Origin: a virus
Length of the DNA stretch: 45,872 nt
Direction: 5' to 3' (one strand)
Virus record (IMG/VR): IMGVR_UViG_3300009184_001846
Span: 1 to 45,872 of that record
Under the pieces are notes generated by a model that ran no database searches, was not told the origin of the DNA, and saw nothing but the letters and a program-made list of their open reading frames with translations. The position numbers and the translations under genes were made by a program. Of this stretch, positions 7,846 to 16,203 are shown in pieces. Positions within the stretch are counted from its first letter, which is position 1; every line of letters begins with the position of its first letter.

Positions 7846-10557
7846 TTAACCAAAGCTGAAAAGATCACTTACAGTACTATTAGTATTAGTATCCACGCGG
7901 ATATTCCAGTTTAGAACACCCAATAGATTGTCGATCTTCTCATCAACTAGCTTTCGTTCCATGTCTAGATCATCGAAAGGTAGTTCAAGGAACCATTGCG
8001 GAAGTCGAAGTTCGTCTGTGGGATATGCGACAGAAGTAAAGCCGAACATATTATCTTTGAGCGAACATACGATAACCTTCATTCCGTCAACGATCTTCTG
8101 ACTATACTGATCTCCGTTCATTCTGCGAAGATAGTTATAGTTGATAGCAGCTTTAGCATGACCAACTGCACACTTGCCAGTCTTCTCAAACTTGATAGTG
8201 TGATTGGTCAGATTGTTGACAGACTTCGGATTTCCCTTAGTCCAACTATCTTGCGTAGAGAGCCAAGTCTTGAACTCACGAATCTTGTCAACGACATCAT
8301 CGCGGTTCTTACCTTCTTGAATGACCATGCAAAGCACTTGCATCAAGAACTCTTGAACATACTTCGGAGTGTCTGCACGTTTTAGATCAAGACCCATTGC
8401 CTTGACAGAACCAAGCTTACCATCATTGTCTTGACGCTTGCCTTCCTTATCAAAGATGTTGATAGCATAACGCTTCTTAGTGATAAAGATAGCACGATCA
8501 CCGATCAACTCACGACCAGCTTTGATGATTTCACCGTTCTTACGAGGGGCGTGAAAAGCCTTCTCCATGAACGCAGGGAAGCTATCGTTAGCTTGGTCAG
8601 CGATGTTGTCATACAACTCAATGCATAGTTCCTTGCTCCACTCTAGCTCTCCCTTTTCAATTTGAGACTTGAGTGCAGGATACGCAGTGAAGTAGCAAGA
8701 GTCAGTATCTCCATAAACGATAGCTTTGCCATCATGCTGATAAGTACCTTCAACGATTTCATTGATTTGACTCATCATATGCTTGACAATCTGACGACCA
8801 GACAATGTAACGGACTGACCGATACGCTTATCGTAGAATCGGCAGTGTTCGTTCAAAAGTGCGCCGTATGCAGAGTTTAGCAGAATCTTACGAACAAGCT
8901 GACGCTTATCGTAATATTCAAACATATCTGTTCCATATGCTTCTCTGGCTAGCTTTTGAGTTTCTTTACGTTCTGAGTACCAGCGAGACAGAAGCCCTGG
9001 AATGATTCCTTCTTTCTCGTAAGTGAAGATGGTTCCATTAGCTGAAAGGATCCAAGGACGATGACTATCAAAGATCATCTTCCAGATTTCAGCAGCAGAT
9101 TTTTCTTCGCTACGACCATCAGCATAATCAATCGTGAGCGTAGTTCCACGCTCTTGGTTCATCACAGCAGTATACTCTAGTGAACCAAACAACCCTTCCC
9201 AAAGAACAGCACCAGTGACTGCTTCTGCATCATCACCGTTCTTCTTCTTACGCTTGTCTTTAGCTAGTGAGAGGCTTTTCTCGGTCATATATTGATCAGT
9301 GAGCGTTTGCCTAATCTGACCTACAATAGTTTCGGGGGCCATGTTCAACGCACGAATAGCAGAAGGATACAGAGAGTTAATGTCAACTGCTCCTACCCAT
9401 TCGTGAATGCCCTTGTGTGGAGTAGCAACATAAGCACCCGCAGCCTGTGAGACTTCGCCGTAAGATTCTTTACGCTTCTTGTCTGGAACGATGAATCCAC
9501 GAGCATGTGCTTCGTTCATGACTGCCATTTCAATCATTGCCACTGATCCCATAACAGTCGGAAGCAGTACAGTGTTCTCATGTGCTAGTGCATTTGCAAG
9601 GTCAAGAAACTTTAGCTTGTTATGAATCTTGAACACGAGCATAGTATCCTGACGGTTATACTCAATGAACTTTCTAAAGTCCTTGTTGTATAGCTGATCC
9701 AGCGACCCTTCGTATTGAGTCTTTCGCTCACCTAATTCATACTCACCGATTGCGTCAAGTGAATAACTGTGACGAGATTCGTAGTTATACTTCTTGTAGA
9801 GTTGTAGATAGTCAAGATGAATACGACCAACGAAGTCATATGTCTGTTCTTCCTTACCGAAACGCTCATATGTACGAGTCTTCGGAAGCTGTCCCATCAG
9901 ACAGAACCTGCGAGTATCATTCTTACTCATCACACGAGTAACACGATTCACCATGTAGGGAACGTCATACCCTTCCGAGTTCCAACCAGTAACAACATCT
10001 GCATCCTCGATAAGATCAAAAAACGTATCGAACATTTCGATTTCGCTTCGGAACAAGAACGTGTTCGGGAAGTCTTTGACCAACTCTTGTGCAGTCTCAT
10101 CCGTCATGTGTCTCGGAGGAATTGCAAGAGTGATCAGTTGATCCAGCCAATCAAGGTACAACGTGATTGCAGTCACTGGATTGAACGGATCATCTGTGGG
10201 ACTGAAACCACGCTCTGGGTCAAAGTCCACTTCAATGTCGAAGAAGCAAGTATGAAGGTTCGGAGGTTCTACGTTTAGGTAGTTTTCAGAAAGACACCTA
10301 AAGACCACATTAACGTCACTCTCGAACAATTGCTTGTTAGAGTGAATTCTGCGCTCCTTCTCGAATTCTGCACGTTTACGTGTAGAGAAACGAGTTACAG
10401 GGTCTCCGTAGATAGAACGTTGTTTCCCCTTTGGATCAGCGTAATAAAGAACATAGTTGGTACTATATTCCTTATAAGCCCGCTTACCCTCGGGAGTACG
10501 CTCTACTACGTAGACTCTATCCGCGCTCTGTTCTAAGATTGCGTCAATGTACGACAT
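7846..10557 (-). CDS. 43: Family B replicative DNA polymerase (gp43-like)
   Basis: A 903-residue polymerase with intact 3'-5' exonuclease and polymerase centres. Exonuclease motifs: DIE (D107, E109), VTGWNSEGYDVPY and YNRQDTM. Polymerase motifs: DINSLYPSAIR (A), KILLNSAYGALL (B) and VYGDTDSCY (C). Length and motif order match T4 gp43. No intein, split or frameshift is seen. The start overlaps the DsbA-like stop by one base (TGATG), and the clamp gene follows 81 bases downstream, giving the compact replication module typical of T4-like phages. The N-terminus MSYIDAILE happens to resemble the capsid-targeting pattern, but I see no reason to invoke it here. Confidence 0.98.
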   Translation of the reverse strand: MSYIDAILEQSADRVYVVERTPEGKRAYKEYSTNYVLYYADPKGKQRSIYGDPVTRFSTRKRAEFEKERRIHSNKQLFESDVNVVFRCLSENYLNVEPPNLHTCFFDIEVDFDPERGFSPTDDPFNPVTAITLYLDWLDQLITLAIPPRHMTDETAQELVKDFPNTFLFRSEIEMFDTFFDLIEDADVVTGWNSEGYDVPYMVNRVTRVMSKNDTRRFCLMGQLPKTRTYERFGKEEQTYDFVGRIHLDYLQLYKKYNYESRHSYSLDAIGEYELGERKTQYEGSLDQLYNKDFRKFIEYNRQDTMLVFKIHNKLKFLDLANALAHENTVLLPTVMGSVAMIEMAVMNEAHARGFIVPDKKRKESYGEVSQAAGAYVATPHKGIHEWVGAVDINSLYPSAIRALNMAPETIVGQIRQTLTDQYMTEKSLSLAKDKRKKKNGDDAEAVTGAVLWEGLFGSLEYTAVMNQERGTTLTIDYADGRSEEKSAAEIWKMIFDSHRPWILSANGTIFTYEKEGIIPGLLSRWYSERKETQKLAREAYGTDMFEYYDKRQLVRKILLNSAYGALLNEHCRFYDKRIGQSVTLSGRQIVKHMMSQINEIVEGTYQHDGKAIVYGDTDSCYFTAYPALKSQIEKGELEWSKELCIELYDNIADQANDSFPAFMEKAFHAPRKNGEIIKAGRELIGDRAIFITKKRYAINIFDKEGKRQDNDGKLGSVKAMGLDLKRADTPKYVQEFLMQVLCMVIQEGKNRDDVVDKIREFKTWLSTQDSWTKGNPKSVNNLTNHTIKFEKTGKCAVGHAKAAINYNYLRRMNGDQYSQKIVDGMKVIVCSLKDNMFGFTSVAYPTDELRLPQWFLELPFDDLDMERKLVDEKIDNLLGVLNWNIRVDTNTNSTVSDLFSFG

Positions 10558-10817
10558 CAGCTAGTCTTACCGACTGTCTCCAAAATAGTATTAAGTTCTT
10601 CGTTTTCCTGATTAGTCTCTGCAAGACGAGACTTATGGGCAACACGAATTGCCTTCTTCAATACGCTAGGCTTAACTTCAAGTTCCTCAGCGATTGCCTT
10701 AATCGTGTCACTGAGACCTTCGTTAAGGGTTTCAATCTCTTGCATTACAGCCATACCCTCATTTACGAGTTGGGTCAGCTTTACCTTAGCTTCATTATTA
10801 AAAGTACGAGTTGTCAT
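10557..10817 (-). CDS. dsbA: DsbA-like dsDNA-binding protein
   Basis: An 86-residue helical protein. The segment from LSDTIKAIAEELEVKPSVLKK through VAHKSRL to the C-terminal acidic helix matches the layout of T4 DsbA, a small double-stranded DNA-binding protein that binds near late promoters. It begins after GGAGAATCC, a good ribosome site, and is coupled to the polymerase gene. A sigma70-like promoter lies just upstream. Assignment rests on short-sequence resemblance and context. Confidence 0.65.
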   Translation of the reverse strand: MTTRTFNNEAKVKLTQLVNEGMAVMQEIETLNEGLSDTIKAIAEELEVKPSVLKKAIRVAHKSRLAETNQENEELNTILETVGKTS

Positions 10818-10839
10818 GGATTCTCCTTATAGTCTAGTT

Positions 10840-10867
10840 AGTATAACAGACTACGTAGAGAATTCAA
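10840..10867 (-). promoter_or_regulatory. Sigma70-like promoter before dsbA-polymerase
   Basis: TTGAAT (10862-10867) and TATACT (10840-10845) are separated by 16 bases on the minus strand, 22 bases before the dsbA start. A plausible early promoter for dsbA and the polymerase. Confidence 0.6.
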
Positions 10868-10881
10868 CTATATTGGTTACC

Positions 10882-11463
10882 TTATTGATAGATGTGATGA
10901 TTCTTTTCGCCGTAAATCTTCATATATTTACCAGCTAACATGTCAGCCATCGCTTCTATAGGCGATCCGGGATAAGAATCCCCAGGCTGAATCATACCCA
11001 ATTCGCCCTGACGGCAATGTACGATTTCGTGGAAGACGGTGCGAAGGATATCTACTAGATTACGATTTGCTGCGTAGACCCAAATAGTTGGATCACCCAT
11101 AGTGTGACGACCAGTGTGATGATTGTCTTGTGCTTCCTTAGTATCGTAGCTTAGATCAATCTTAATTGGGTTTTCTAGATGAACACGGCGCATTGCCCAT
11201 TCAGCAAACTTCTCGACTTCAGCCTTAATATCTAATTCGCTGCTGTCAACCTCTTCTTCCTTAACATCCTTGATCCAACTATCGGGAGTCTTCTTATACT
11301 TTCTAAGAAAAAGATCGTGTAGAGCCTTACCAGTAATATGATTCTTCTTGGCAATCTTACGCATCAACTTGTCAATGGAGTTGTAGTCATGCTTAGCCAA
11401 ACTGGGTAGTTCTTTGGCTAATTCCATAACGGCTGATTCGGCAAGTAGTTCGGTTGCTCTCAT
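10882..11463 (-). CDS. HExxH metalloprotease-like protein with capsid-targeting N-terminus
   Basis: A 193-residue protein with HEIVH at 145-149 and a downstream Glu (SPIEAMAD, E170), the zinc-binding set of gluzincin-type peptidases. The preceding strand (TIWVYAAN) supports a protease-like core. The N-terminus MRATELLAE-S matches the T4 internal-protein/Alt leader, which the prohead protease cuts after (L/I)xE. It may therefore be packaged and injected as an early protease. No Shine-Dalgarno sequence precedes the ATG, and a GATAAATA element ends 5 bases upstream. Zinc-site call is solid; packaging and substrate are inferred. Confidence 0.75.
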   Translation of the reverse strand: MRATELLAESAVMELAKELPSLAKHDYNSIDKLMRKIAKKNHITGKALHDLFLRKYKKTPDSWIKDVKEEEVDSSELDIKAEVEKFAEWAMRRVHLENPIKIDLSYDTKEAQDNHHTGRHTMGDPTIWVYAANRNLVDILRTVFHEIVHCRQGELGMIQPGDSYPGSPIEAMADMLAGKYMKIYGEKNHHIYQ

Positions 11464-11468
11464 TCAAG

Positions 11469-11476
11469 TATTTATC
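11469..11476 (-). promoter_or_regulatory. Late promoter core GATAAATA close to the start codon
   Basis: Matches the T4-type late core, 5 bases before the ATG of the metalloprotease-like gene and overlapping the upstream stop. If used, transcription would begin at or next to the ATG, giving a leaderless mRNA. Confidence 0.4.
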
Positions 11477-12119
11477 TTAACTTTTTTAGAAACTCAGAAG
11501 TCTTACTAGTTTTAATTCCAGTAATCTGAAATGTGACTCTAGGATGATGTCCGGCATTAGCAGTACAGTGCGGGATATTGGCCCAATCAAAAGAAGTCAC
11601 ATCGCCCGCTGACCAGTATTTCATATTATAGTTGCCGTACTCCCAAAATTGTCCGGGTTGCCAATCAGTGAGTTGGACAAGGATTCGCATAACTTTACTA
11701 GGATCTTCTGGATTCCACTTTTGTAGCTTGTCGATATGTCGGGTCCATACCTGTCCAGGCCATTGAACATGGATACGTTCCATACAATCATCCAAACCAA
11801 ACTGCTCAGTAATCTTGTGTAGACTTTCGGGTATGTCCCAGTTCAGATGCGTGATAATCATCTTTGGATCAGCCCCTGTCCGTTCAATGTCATACTCTTC
11901 GGCTATCAAGTCTTCTCTTGGGCCCGGTATTCCTTCACCCTTATATCCACGAGTTTCCCAAGTAGCCGGTCTACTGTTTTCAATGATAGCAGCAAGATCA
12001 TTTTCCCAAGTATTATCTATCCTACCGTGATGTTTGAGAACATCCCAAGAGAAGTCTGTTTTCTTTGGATCAAAATGATACGTACTGTTCGCTACAGTAT
12101 CGTTCCAGCTACTTTTCAT
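11472..12119 (-). CDS. 2-oxoglutarate/Fe(II) oxygenase-like protein
   Basis: A 215-residue double-stranded beta-helix-type protein. The iron-binding triad can be read as H128-x-D130 (TRHIDK) and H184 (IPHCTANAG), with R194 (HHPRVTFQITG) as the 2-oxoglutarate anchor. Bracketing strands (MRILVQLTDW, PGQFWEYGN, AGDVTSFDW) fit the aspartyl/asparaginyl-hydroxylase-like group common in cyanophages and pelagiphages. The stop overlaps the late-promoter-like site, and the start overlaps the next P-loop gene by 4 bases. The substrate is not known; a surface glycan, a nucleotide or a protein are all possible. Confidence 0.75.
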   Translation of the reverse strand: MKSSWNDTVANSTYHFDPKKTDFSWDVLKHHGRIDNTWENDLAAIIENSRPATWETRGYKGEGIPGPREDLIAEEYDIERTGADPKMIITHLNWDIPESLHKITEQFGLDDCMERIHVQWPGQVWTRHIDKLQKWNPEDPSKVMRILVQLTDWQPGQFWEYGNYNMKYWSAGDVTSFDWANIPHCTANAGHHPRVTFQITGIKTSKTSEFLKKLR

Positions 12120-12739
12120 ATCACTCCTACTTGTATGTCAGCACTTTTATAATTTTGCCAATATCTTTCAGGAGGTGTTTCGATAGTCAAATGAGCAGCT
12201 AGATCGATGTTAGTCTCAAGTTCTCGCACTTTGTATTTGTCCCAAGCAGCACGAATGTCTTTGTTTTGTTCATTGATCTTGTATGACATTATACGTAAAT
12301 CTTTATAGTATTGATTATACGTGGGATATGTGATATTGAAATGACCACACCGTACCCACCATCCTAAGCAAGCATCATCTGGACGATGCACTAACACGAT
12401 AGGGCATTCAGGCCAATTTTCTTTGATAAAGTCAATATGATGAGCAAAAACGTGGCTCTTGATGATACGCACACCCTCACCGTTGAATGGCTTATCGAAT
12501 TCTCTCTCACAATCTTCTTTGCTAAACGACCCTAAGTCATCAAAGAATTTACCAAACTCCATTCCAGGATCAAAGTATGCACCTAAGTGCATTAACTCAA
12601 CCGAACCTGATGCATCATGTCGATATGTTCTTTCTTCACTATAGTCAGTCTGATCTACTGAAGGACTAAAGTAGATATTCTTCACTACGCTGCTCCACTT
12701 TGAGCCAGGAGCTCCTGCTACGAATATATATTTTCTCAT
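12116..12739 (-). CDS. P-loop sulfotransferase-like protein
   Basis: A 207-residue protein opening with a beta strand and phosphate-binding loop (IFVAGAPGSKWSSV). A later strand-loop (CPIVLVHRPDDACLGWW) resembles the element that carries the 3'-phosphate-binding residues in sulfotransferases. The C-terminal TIETPPERYW is typical of marine phage versions. It is part of a run of similar genes with 3-4 base spacing. Likely transfers sulfate or a similar group to a small molecule or glycan; the donor and acceptor are not visible. Confidence 0.6.
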   Translation of the reverse strand: MRKYIFVAGAPGSKWSSVVKNIYFSPSVDQTDYSEERTYRHDASGSVELMHLGAYFDPGMEFGKFFDDLGSFSKEDCEREFDKPFNGEGVRIIKSHVFAHHIDFIKENWPECPIVLVHRPDDACLGWWVRCGHFNITYPTYNQYYKDLRIMSYKINEQNKDIRAAWDKYKVRELETNIDLAAHLTIETPPERYWQNYKSADIQVGVI

Positions 12740-12742
12740 GTT

Positions 12743-13288
12743 CTATCCTAATAAGTTTAGTATTTCATTTGGCAACCAAGGATCACTCATTCGTTCAGGA
12801 TGCCATACTATACCAGCTAGCTTGCCGTCAATGAATGCTTCTATGTTGCCCTGCTCATCAAAACAAAGAGGAGTTGCAGACCCGTGCAATCTTGTGATTG
12901 CCAAGTCATGATGACTGTTTACCTTAACCATGCTGTTATTGTATATAAGACTATGTTCTACGTTTCTATGTCCCTCTACGGGTTCTAATATTCCACCTAA
13001 CAAATCAGTAAGAAGAAATGCACCATGACACACCCCTAAGACAGGCTTGTTTCGTTGCATCATGTGAGTAGCGAGTTTGATTTCTACAGTTCTTCTCAGT
13101 GTGCTATCGTCTCCACCAGTAATAATGAACAAATCAGTGTTGTCTGCTAAAATATCAAATGGTATGTTTAAAGCATTTGGTAAGAAGAATAGTTCATGTG
13201 CTTGTAGAAAGGTATACCATCCATGCTCAATGCAATCATACGCAATGCCGTTATGATACATCAAGCGTTGGCTTAGTACTATTTTCAT
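12743..13288 (-). CDS. Class I glutamine amidotransferase-like hydrolase, intact triad
   Basis: A 181-residue enzyme of the PuuD/C26 and Cj1417-like group. The nucleophile elbow GVCHGA has Cys87 and the catalytic His163 and Glu165 lie in IVWHPERM. The N-terminus MKIVLSQRLMYHNG and ITGGDD also fit the gamma-glutamyl-CDP-amidate hydrolase group, which releases glutamate in phosphoramidate capsule synthesis. A paralogue of almost identical layout lies at 16927-17475. Its partners here are sulfotransferase-like proteins, so a role in decorating a surface glycan is plausible but unproven. Confidence 0.8.
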   Translation of the reverse strand: MKIVLSQRLMYHNGIAYDCIEHGWYTFLQAHELFFLPNALNIPFDILADNTDLFIITGGDDSTLRRTVEIKLATHMMQRNKPVLGVCHGAFLLTDLLGGILEPVEGHRNVEHSLIYNNSMVKVNSHHDLAITRLHGSATPLCFDEQGNIEAFIDGKLAGIVWHPERMSDPWLPNEILNLLG

Positions 13289-13962
13289 TCTAATCCTCTT
13301 TCCTTTTTAGGTTTGAGTCCATTCCAAACACGCTCATCTAACCAATACTCATCAACATACTTTACATATTTAGAATTAGCATCCTCATTACTATTAATAA
13401 ATCTCATTAATACTTCATTCTCGTAATCAATGGGGAAGTTTAGAATCTTACTAAGCCATTTCAAGTAATGCTCTTTGTGCAAAAAGAATGCCTCATGATC
13501 CACAAAGTGAACAGGAAAGTCACTATCTAGTAATCTTTCGTAGTATTGTAGAGCAGTGTTAATTGTTATTTCTTTCCTCACACGCTGTTGCTGTAGCTTA
13601 TTGATGTTTTGATCTCGGACGATTATACCTATAGAAACTTCAAAGCCAAGTTCCTTGGCTTGTTCGGCAAACTCTAGAATTTTAGGAACTTGCCTTACCC
13701 CATCATAGACGAAAGGAACAGATACGTTTGCTACCCAATGCTGATACGCTGAGAAGTCAAAGTCGGACAGTTGTTCAGGATGTACCCAATACTTTGCAAA
13801 CGTTTCTTGGTCGCTCGGTATCCAGTACTCATCTTGCAGTTCTTTCCAACCACCCACATCTTTATGAAGGCTAAACAATCTACTGAATAGATGGTTACCT
13901 GATCCCTGCGGACCCGTTATGATTAGGAGTTTCTTAGTTTTATCAGGTCGATCGGTAGACAT
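13285..13962 (-). CDS. P-loop sulfotransferase/kinase-like protein A
   Basis: A 225-residue protein with GPQGSGNHL at 17-25 as phosphate-binding loop, followed by LFSLHKDVGGW. A strand (VSIGIIVRDQ) and a QQQRVRKEITI segment match its neighbour at 14702, so the two are paralogues. The GPQxSGN loop is common in marine phage proteins grouped with sulfotransferases; lacking a clear PAPS 3'-phosphate motif, a nucleotide kinase-like reaction is possible. It overlaps both neighbours. Confidence 0.65.
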   Translation of the reverse strand: MSTDRPDKTKKLLIITGPQGSGNHLFSRLFSLHKDVGGWKELQDEYWIPSDQETFAKYWVHPEQLSDFDFSAYQHWVANVSVPFVYDGVRQVPKILEFAEQAKELGFEVSIGIIVRDQNINKLQQQRVRKEITINTALQYYERLLDSDFPVHFVDHEAFFLHKEHYLKWLSKILNFPIDYENEVLMRFINSNEDANSKYVKYVDEYWLDERVWNGLKPKKERGLE

Positions 13963-14705
13963 GTTTTAATCCATCTTCTGTAGTAAGTAGAGATAGCAGC
14001 TTCGTCAAACCCAGACAAGTTTAACCAGGTGTATAGTTTGCTAATCTCGTTGATAGTTCTTTCTTCACTAAAGTAAAGGTTATTGTCGAACCAATATACA
14101 TCTAATTCTTTATCACTTAGAAATTCTGACAATTCATTATCCCATAAGGTAATGCTATCTAACTTTTCATTTTCTGAATAAAAGGTCCCTGCTCGTAGTC
14201 TTCTAAAATTAGTAGTATTCTTAAACGCTATTATTTTAGCATTGCTCCATACAGTTAGCATATTAGTTAGATTGTTTATAACATGTGAACCTATGAAAAA
14301 CTTATAACGGTTATGTGATAAACGATCAACAGTATCGTTTAGCTTTAAAGTTACTCCTCTCACAGTTACAATCTTTGCTGCTGCGATGTAGGGCTTTTCC
14401 CATTCTAGGTTCACTTTTTTGTAAGGTGAATAATCAATTTCAGTGGAGCTGAATAGTTGAACACACCCCAACTTCAAGTCATTCCATAGTTTAGAAGTGT
14501 CGTAGCGATGGTTATCCAAAGCATTCATTATATAATCAATCTTATCTGAATTATTGAAGGTCCCTTCAAGTTGTTTGTCTGCTAGAATTGCATCTTGGAA
14601 TACTGCATCATCACTTAGACCCAAACAATTTACTAGAAACTTGCCCCCGGCAAAACGAGGGTACGATGATATCACTAAATTGTCAGTATTGAAATTTATA
14701 TTCAC
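13923..14705 (-). CDS. Degenerate P-loop, sulfotransferase-like protein
   Basis: A 260-residue protein starting with a strand and glycine turn (LVISSYPRFAGGKFL) where its relatives have a phosphate loop. Middle strands (NAKIIAFKN, DVYWFDNN) and the helical C-terminus follow the P-loop layout. Resembles the gene at 5949 in architecture. The long 40-base overlap with the next gene and the 4-base overlap with the previous one show strong coupling. Function unknown. Confidence 0.5.
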   Translation of the reverse strand: MNINFNTDNLVISSYPRFAGGKFLVNCLGLSDDAVFQDAILADKQLEGTFNNSDKIDYIMNALDNHRYDTSKLWNDLKLGCVQLFSSTEIDYSPYKKVNLEWEKPYIAAAKIVTVRGVTLKLNDTVDRLSHNRYKFFIGSHVINNLTNMLTVWSNAKIIAFKNTTNFRRLRAGTFYSENEKLDSITLWDNELSEFLSDKELDVYWFDNNLYFSEERTINEISKLYTWLNLSGFDEAAISTYYRRWIKTCLPIDLIKLRNS

Positions 14706-15346
14706 TGCGGTTTCTCTGTGAATGTAGTACCGAACTTGTTACCATTATCAAGTTCATTGTACTCTATATATTGAATGTATTTCTCATTAGGATCCTCTGC
14801 TAGTATTTCATCAATACGAGGGTCATCCCAAGCAACGGGAATGTTGAGTTTTAAACTCTTGAGATAGTCTTGCTTATAAAGATACAATAATTCATATGAT
14901 AAGAACACTGGATCATCTATGTCACTTAGTTGTGATAAGAGATACTGTATCGTCGTTCCAGTTCTGATTCTAGTTTGCTGATTTCGGAGGATCGTTTGGT
15001 CTCGTCCGCAAACGACAAAAGTAACATCAATACCGAAGGAACGCACAGTATCAGCAAAGCCACGTATATCAGGATTCCAAATGGGATTAATCTCAGATCC
15101 ATGTATGCCCAGGGGGCAACTGATAGAAGTAAAATATAAGTCTCTTTGAGACCAATCGAAAGTTTTGAGTAGGTCATGATTTTTCCAATGTTGTGCAAAG
15201 GGTTCGGAGAAGCGATGCGCTTCCCAATAGTTTTCTAAAAGCGATTTCCAGCCATACACTTCGGGATGAAGTGAAAAGATTTTAGACCAGAGATGATTTC
15301 CAGCTCCTTGTGGTCCGGTGAGAATAAGAAGTTGTTTTTCTGCCAT
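14702..15346 (-). CDS. P-loop sulfotransferase/kinase-like protein B
   Basis: A 214-residue paralogue of the 13285 protein: GPQGAGNHL at 11-19, then IFSLHPEVYGW, a strand (DVTFVVCGRDQ) and a TRIRTGTTIQ segment aligned with the other copy's VRKEITINTA. The C-terminal YIQYIEY matches the KYVKYVDEY of the other copy. No ribosome site is visible; the ATG follows a stable inverted repeat by 10 bases. The pair may act on two related substrates. Assignment to sulfotransferases is by resemblance only. Confidence 0.65.
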   Translation of the reverse strand: MAEKQLLILTGPQGAGNHLWSKIFSLHPEVYGWKSLLENYWEAHRFSEPFAQHWKNHDLLKTFDWSQRDLYFTSISCPLGIHGSEINPIWNPDIRGFADTVRSFGIDVTFVVCGRDQTILRNQQTRIRTGTTIQYLLSQLSDIDDPVFLSYELLYLYKQDYLKSLKLNIPVAWDDPRIDEILAEDPNEKYIQYIEYNELDNGNKFGTTFTEKPQ

Positions 15347-15356
15347 TATGTAAGTT

Positions 15357-15403
15357 GGGGACGGGACCCCCGTTTCAAGTGAGGGTATTGTTTGTCCGTC
15401 CCC
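15357..15403. promoter_or_regulatory. Stable stem-loop upstream of the 14702 gene
   Basis: GGGGACGG (15357-15364) pairs perfectly with CCGTCCCC (15396-15403) around a 31-base loop that itself contains G- and C-runs. It fills the gap between the ferritin-like gene and the P-loop gene. No T-run follows, and the downstream gene lacks a ribosome site, so it may be a leader structure rather than a simple terminator. Confidence 0.5.
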
Positions 15404-15412
15404 AGTCTTTCT

Positions 15413-16111
15413 TTACCAGCCGTATGCTTCGTTTACAAGAGCCTTAGCAGCAGGAACTTCAGTAGTGTTCTTGCACGAAATATCAAACAAGTCCTTACGC
15501 ATTGCTTCTACTAGAGTTGCAATACGAGTCTGTGTTGCTTCGTCGGTTGCGAGTTCTTCTAACTTACGAGCACCGATCTTGCTATGGAAACCCTCGTCCT
15601 TAGCGATCTTTGCATAACGTGAAGAAATGAATTCGTCTTCGATGCAATCTGCCATCTGATCCCAAACTGCTTCTGCACGGCCTTCAGCTACAAGCTGATA
15701 TGCAGCAAGAGCAGCTTCGTCAGCTTCGGCTTCGTACTTAGCAAGAAGGCCAGCGCCCTTTGCAGTTGGCGTTGCAGCTTCAGCAGCGATTGCGGCTTCT
15801 ACGTCAAGTTCTGAACCAGTGATATGTTCGATCACTTCCTTAACCATACGGAAGTGTACTGCTTCGTCATAAGCTTGCTTTGAGAGAAGCTGAAGCTCAA
15901 CAGGGTCAGTGTTAGCTGGAAGATTTGCTACCTGATTAGCAATTTCAACCATATTCATGCGCTCATTGACCATGCGGCCGATGAAGTGATCTACGAGAGC
16001 TTCCTTAGAGGGATTGCTTTCGAAATAAGCCTTAACGTTCATCTTTGATGCTTCAAAGAGTGCCTTGTTATCAGCTACGATCTTAGCTACGAAATCTTTT
16101 GATGTAGTCAT
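15413..16111 (-). CDS. Ferritin-like (possible di-iron) protein
   Basis: A 232-residue all-helical, Ala- and Glu-rich protein. Two ExxH pairs (E83-H86 in DEAVHF and E173-H176 in DEGFHS), with further Glu at 50 and 160, match the di-iron site of the ferritin-like superfamily, in the style of PaaA/MiaE-type oxygenases. It could be a hydroxylase or an iron/peroxide-handling protein. It is transcribed divergently from the methyltransferase at 16204 across a 92-base gap with an inverted repeat. AAAGGAAAACGC precedes the ATG. Confidence 0.65.
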   Translation of the reverse strand: MTTSKDFVAKIVADNKALFEASKMNVKAYFESNPSKEALVDHFIGRMVNERMNMVEIANQVANLPANTDPVELQLLSKQAYDEAVHFRMVKEVIEHITGSELDVEAAIAAEAATPTAKGAGLLAKYEAEADEAALAAYQLVAEGRAEAVWDQMADCIEDEFISSRYAKIAKDEGFHSKIGARKLEELATDEATQTRIATLVEAMRKDLFDISCKNTTEVPAAKALVNEAYGW

Positions 16112-16160
16112 TTGCGTTTTCCTTTAGTGAGTACGTTTCTATGATAAGTATTTAATAATT

Positions 16161-16175
16161 TTCTCATCATGAGAA
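16161..16175. promoter_or_regulatory. Inverted repeat in a divergent intergenic region
   Basis: TTCTCAT (16161-16167), one base, and ATGAGAA (16169-16175) form a perfect 7-1-7 palindrome between the minus-strand ferritin-like gene and the plus-strand methyltransferase. The position fits an operator controlling both. No regulator gene was identified. Confidence 0.4.
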
Positions 16176-16183
16176 TATTTATC
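16176..16183 (-). promoter_or_regulatory. Late promoter core GATAAATA before the ferritin-like gene
   Basis: Matches NATAAATA on the minus strand, 64 bases before the ATG and touching the inverted repeat at 16161-16175. Confidence 0.45.
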
Positions 16184-16203
16184 ATTACTTACGGGAAATT
16201 TGG

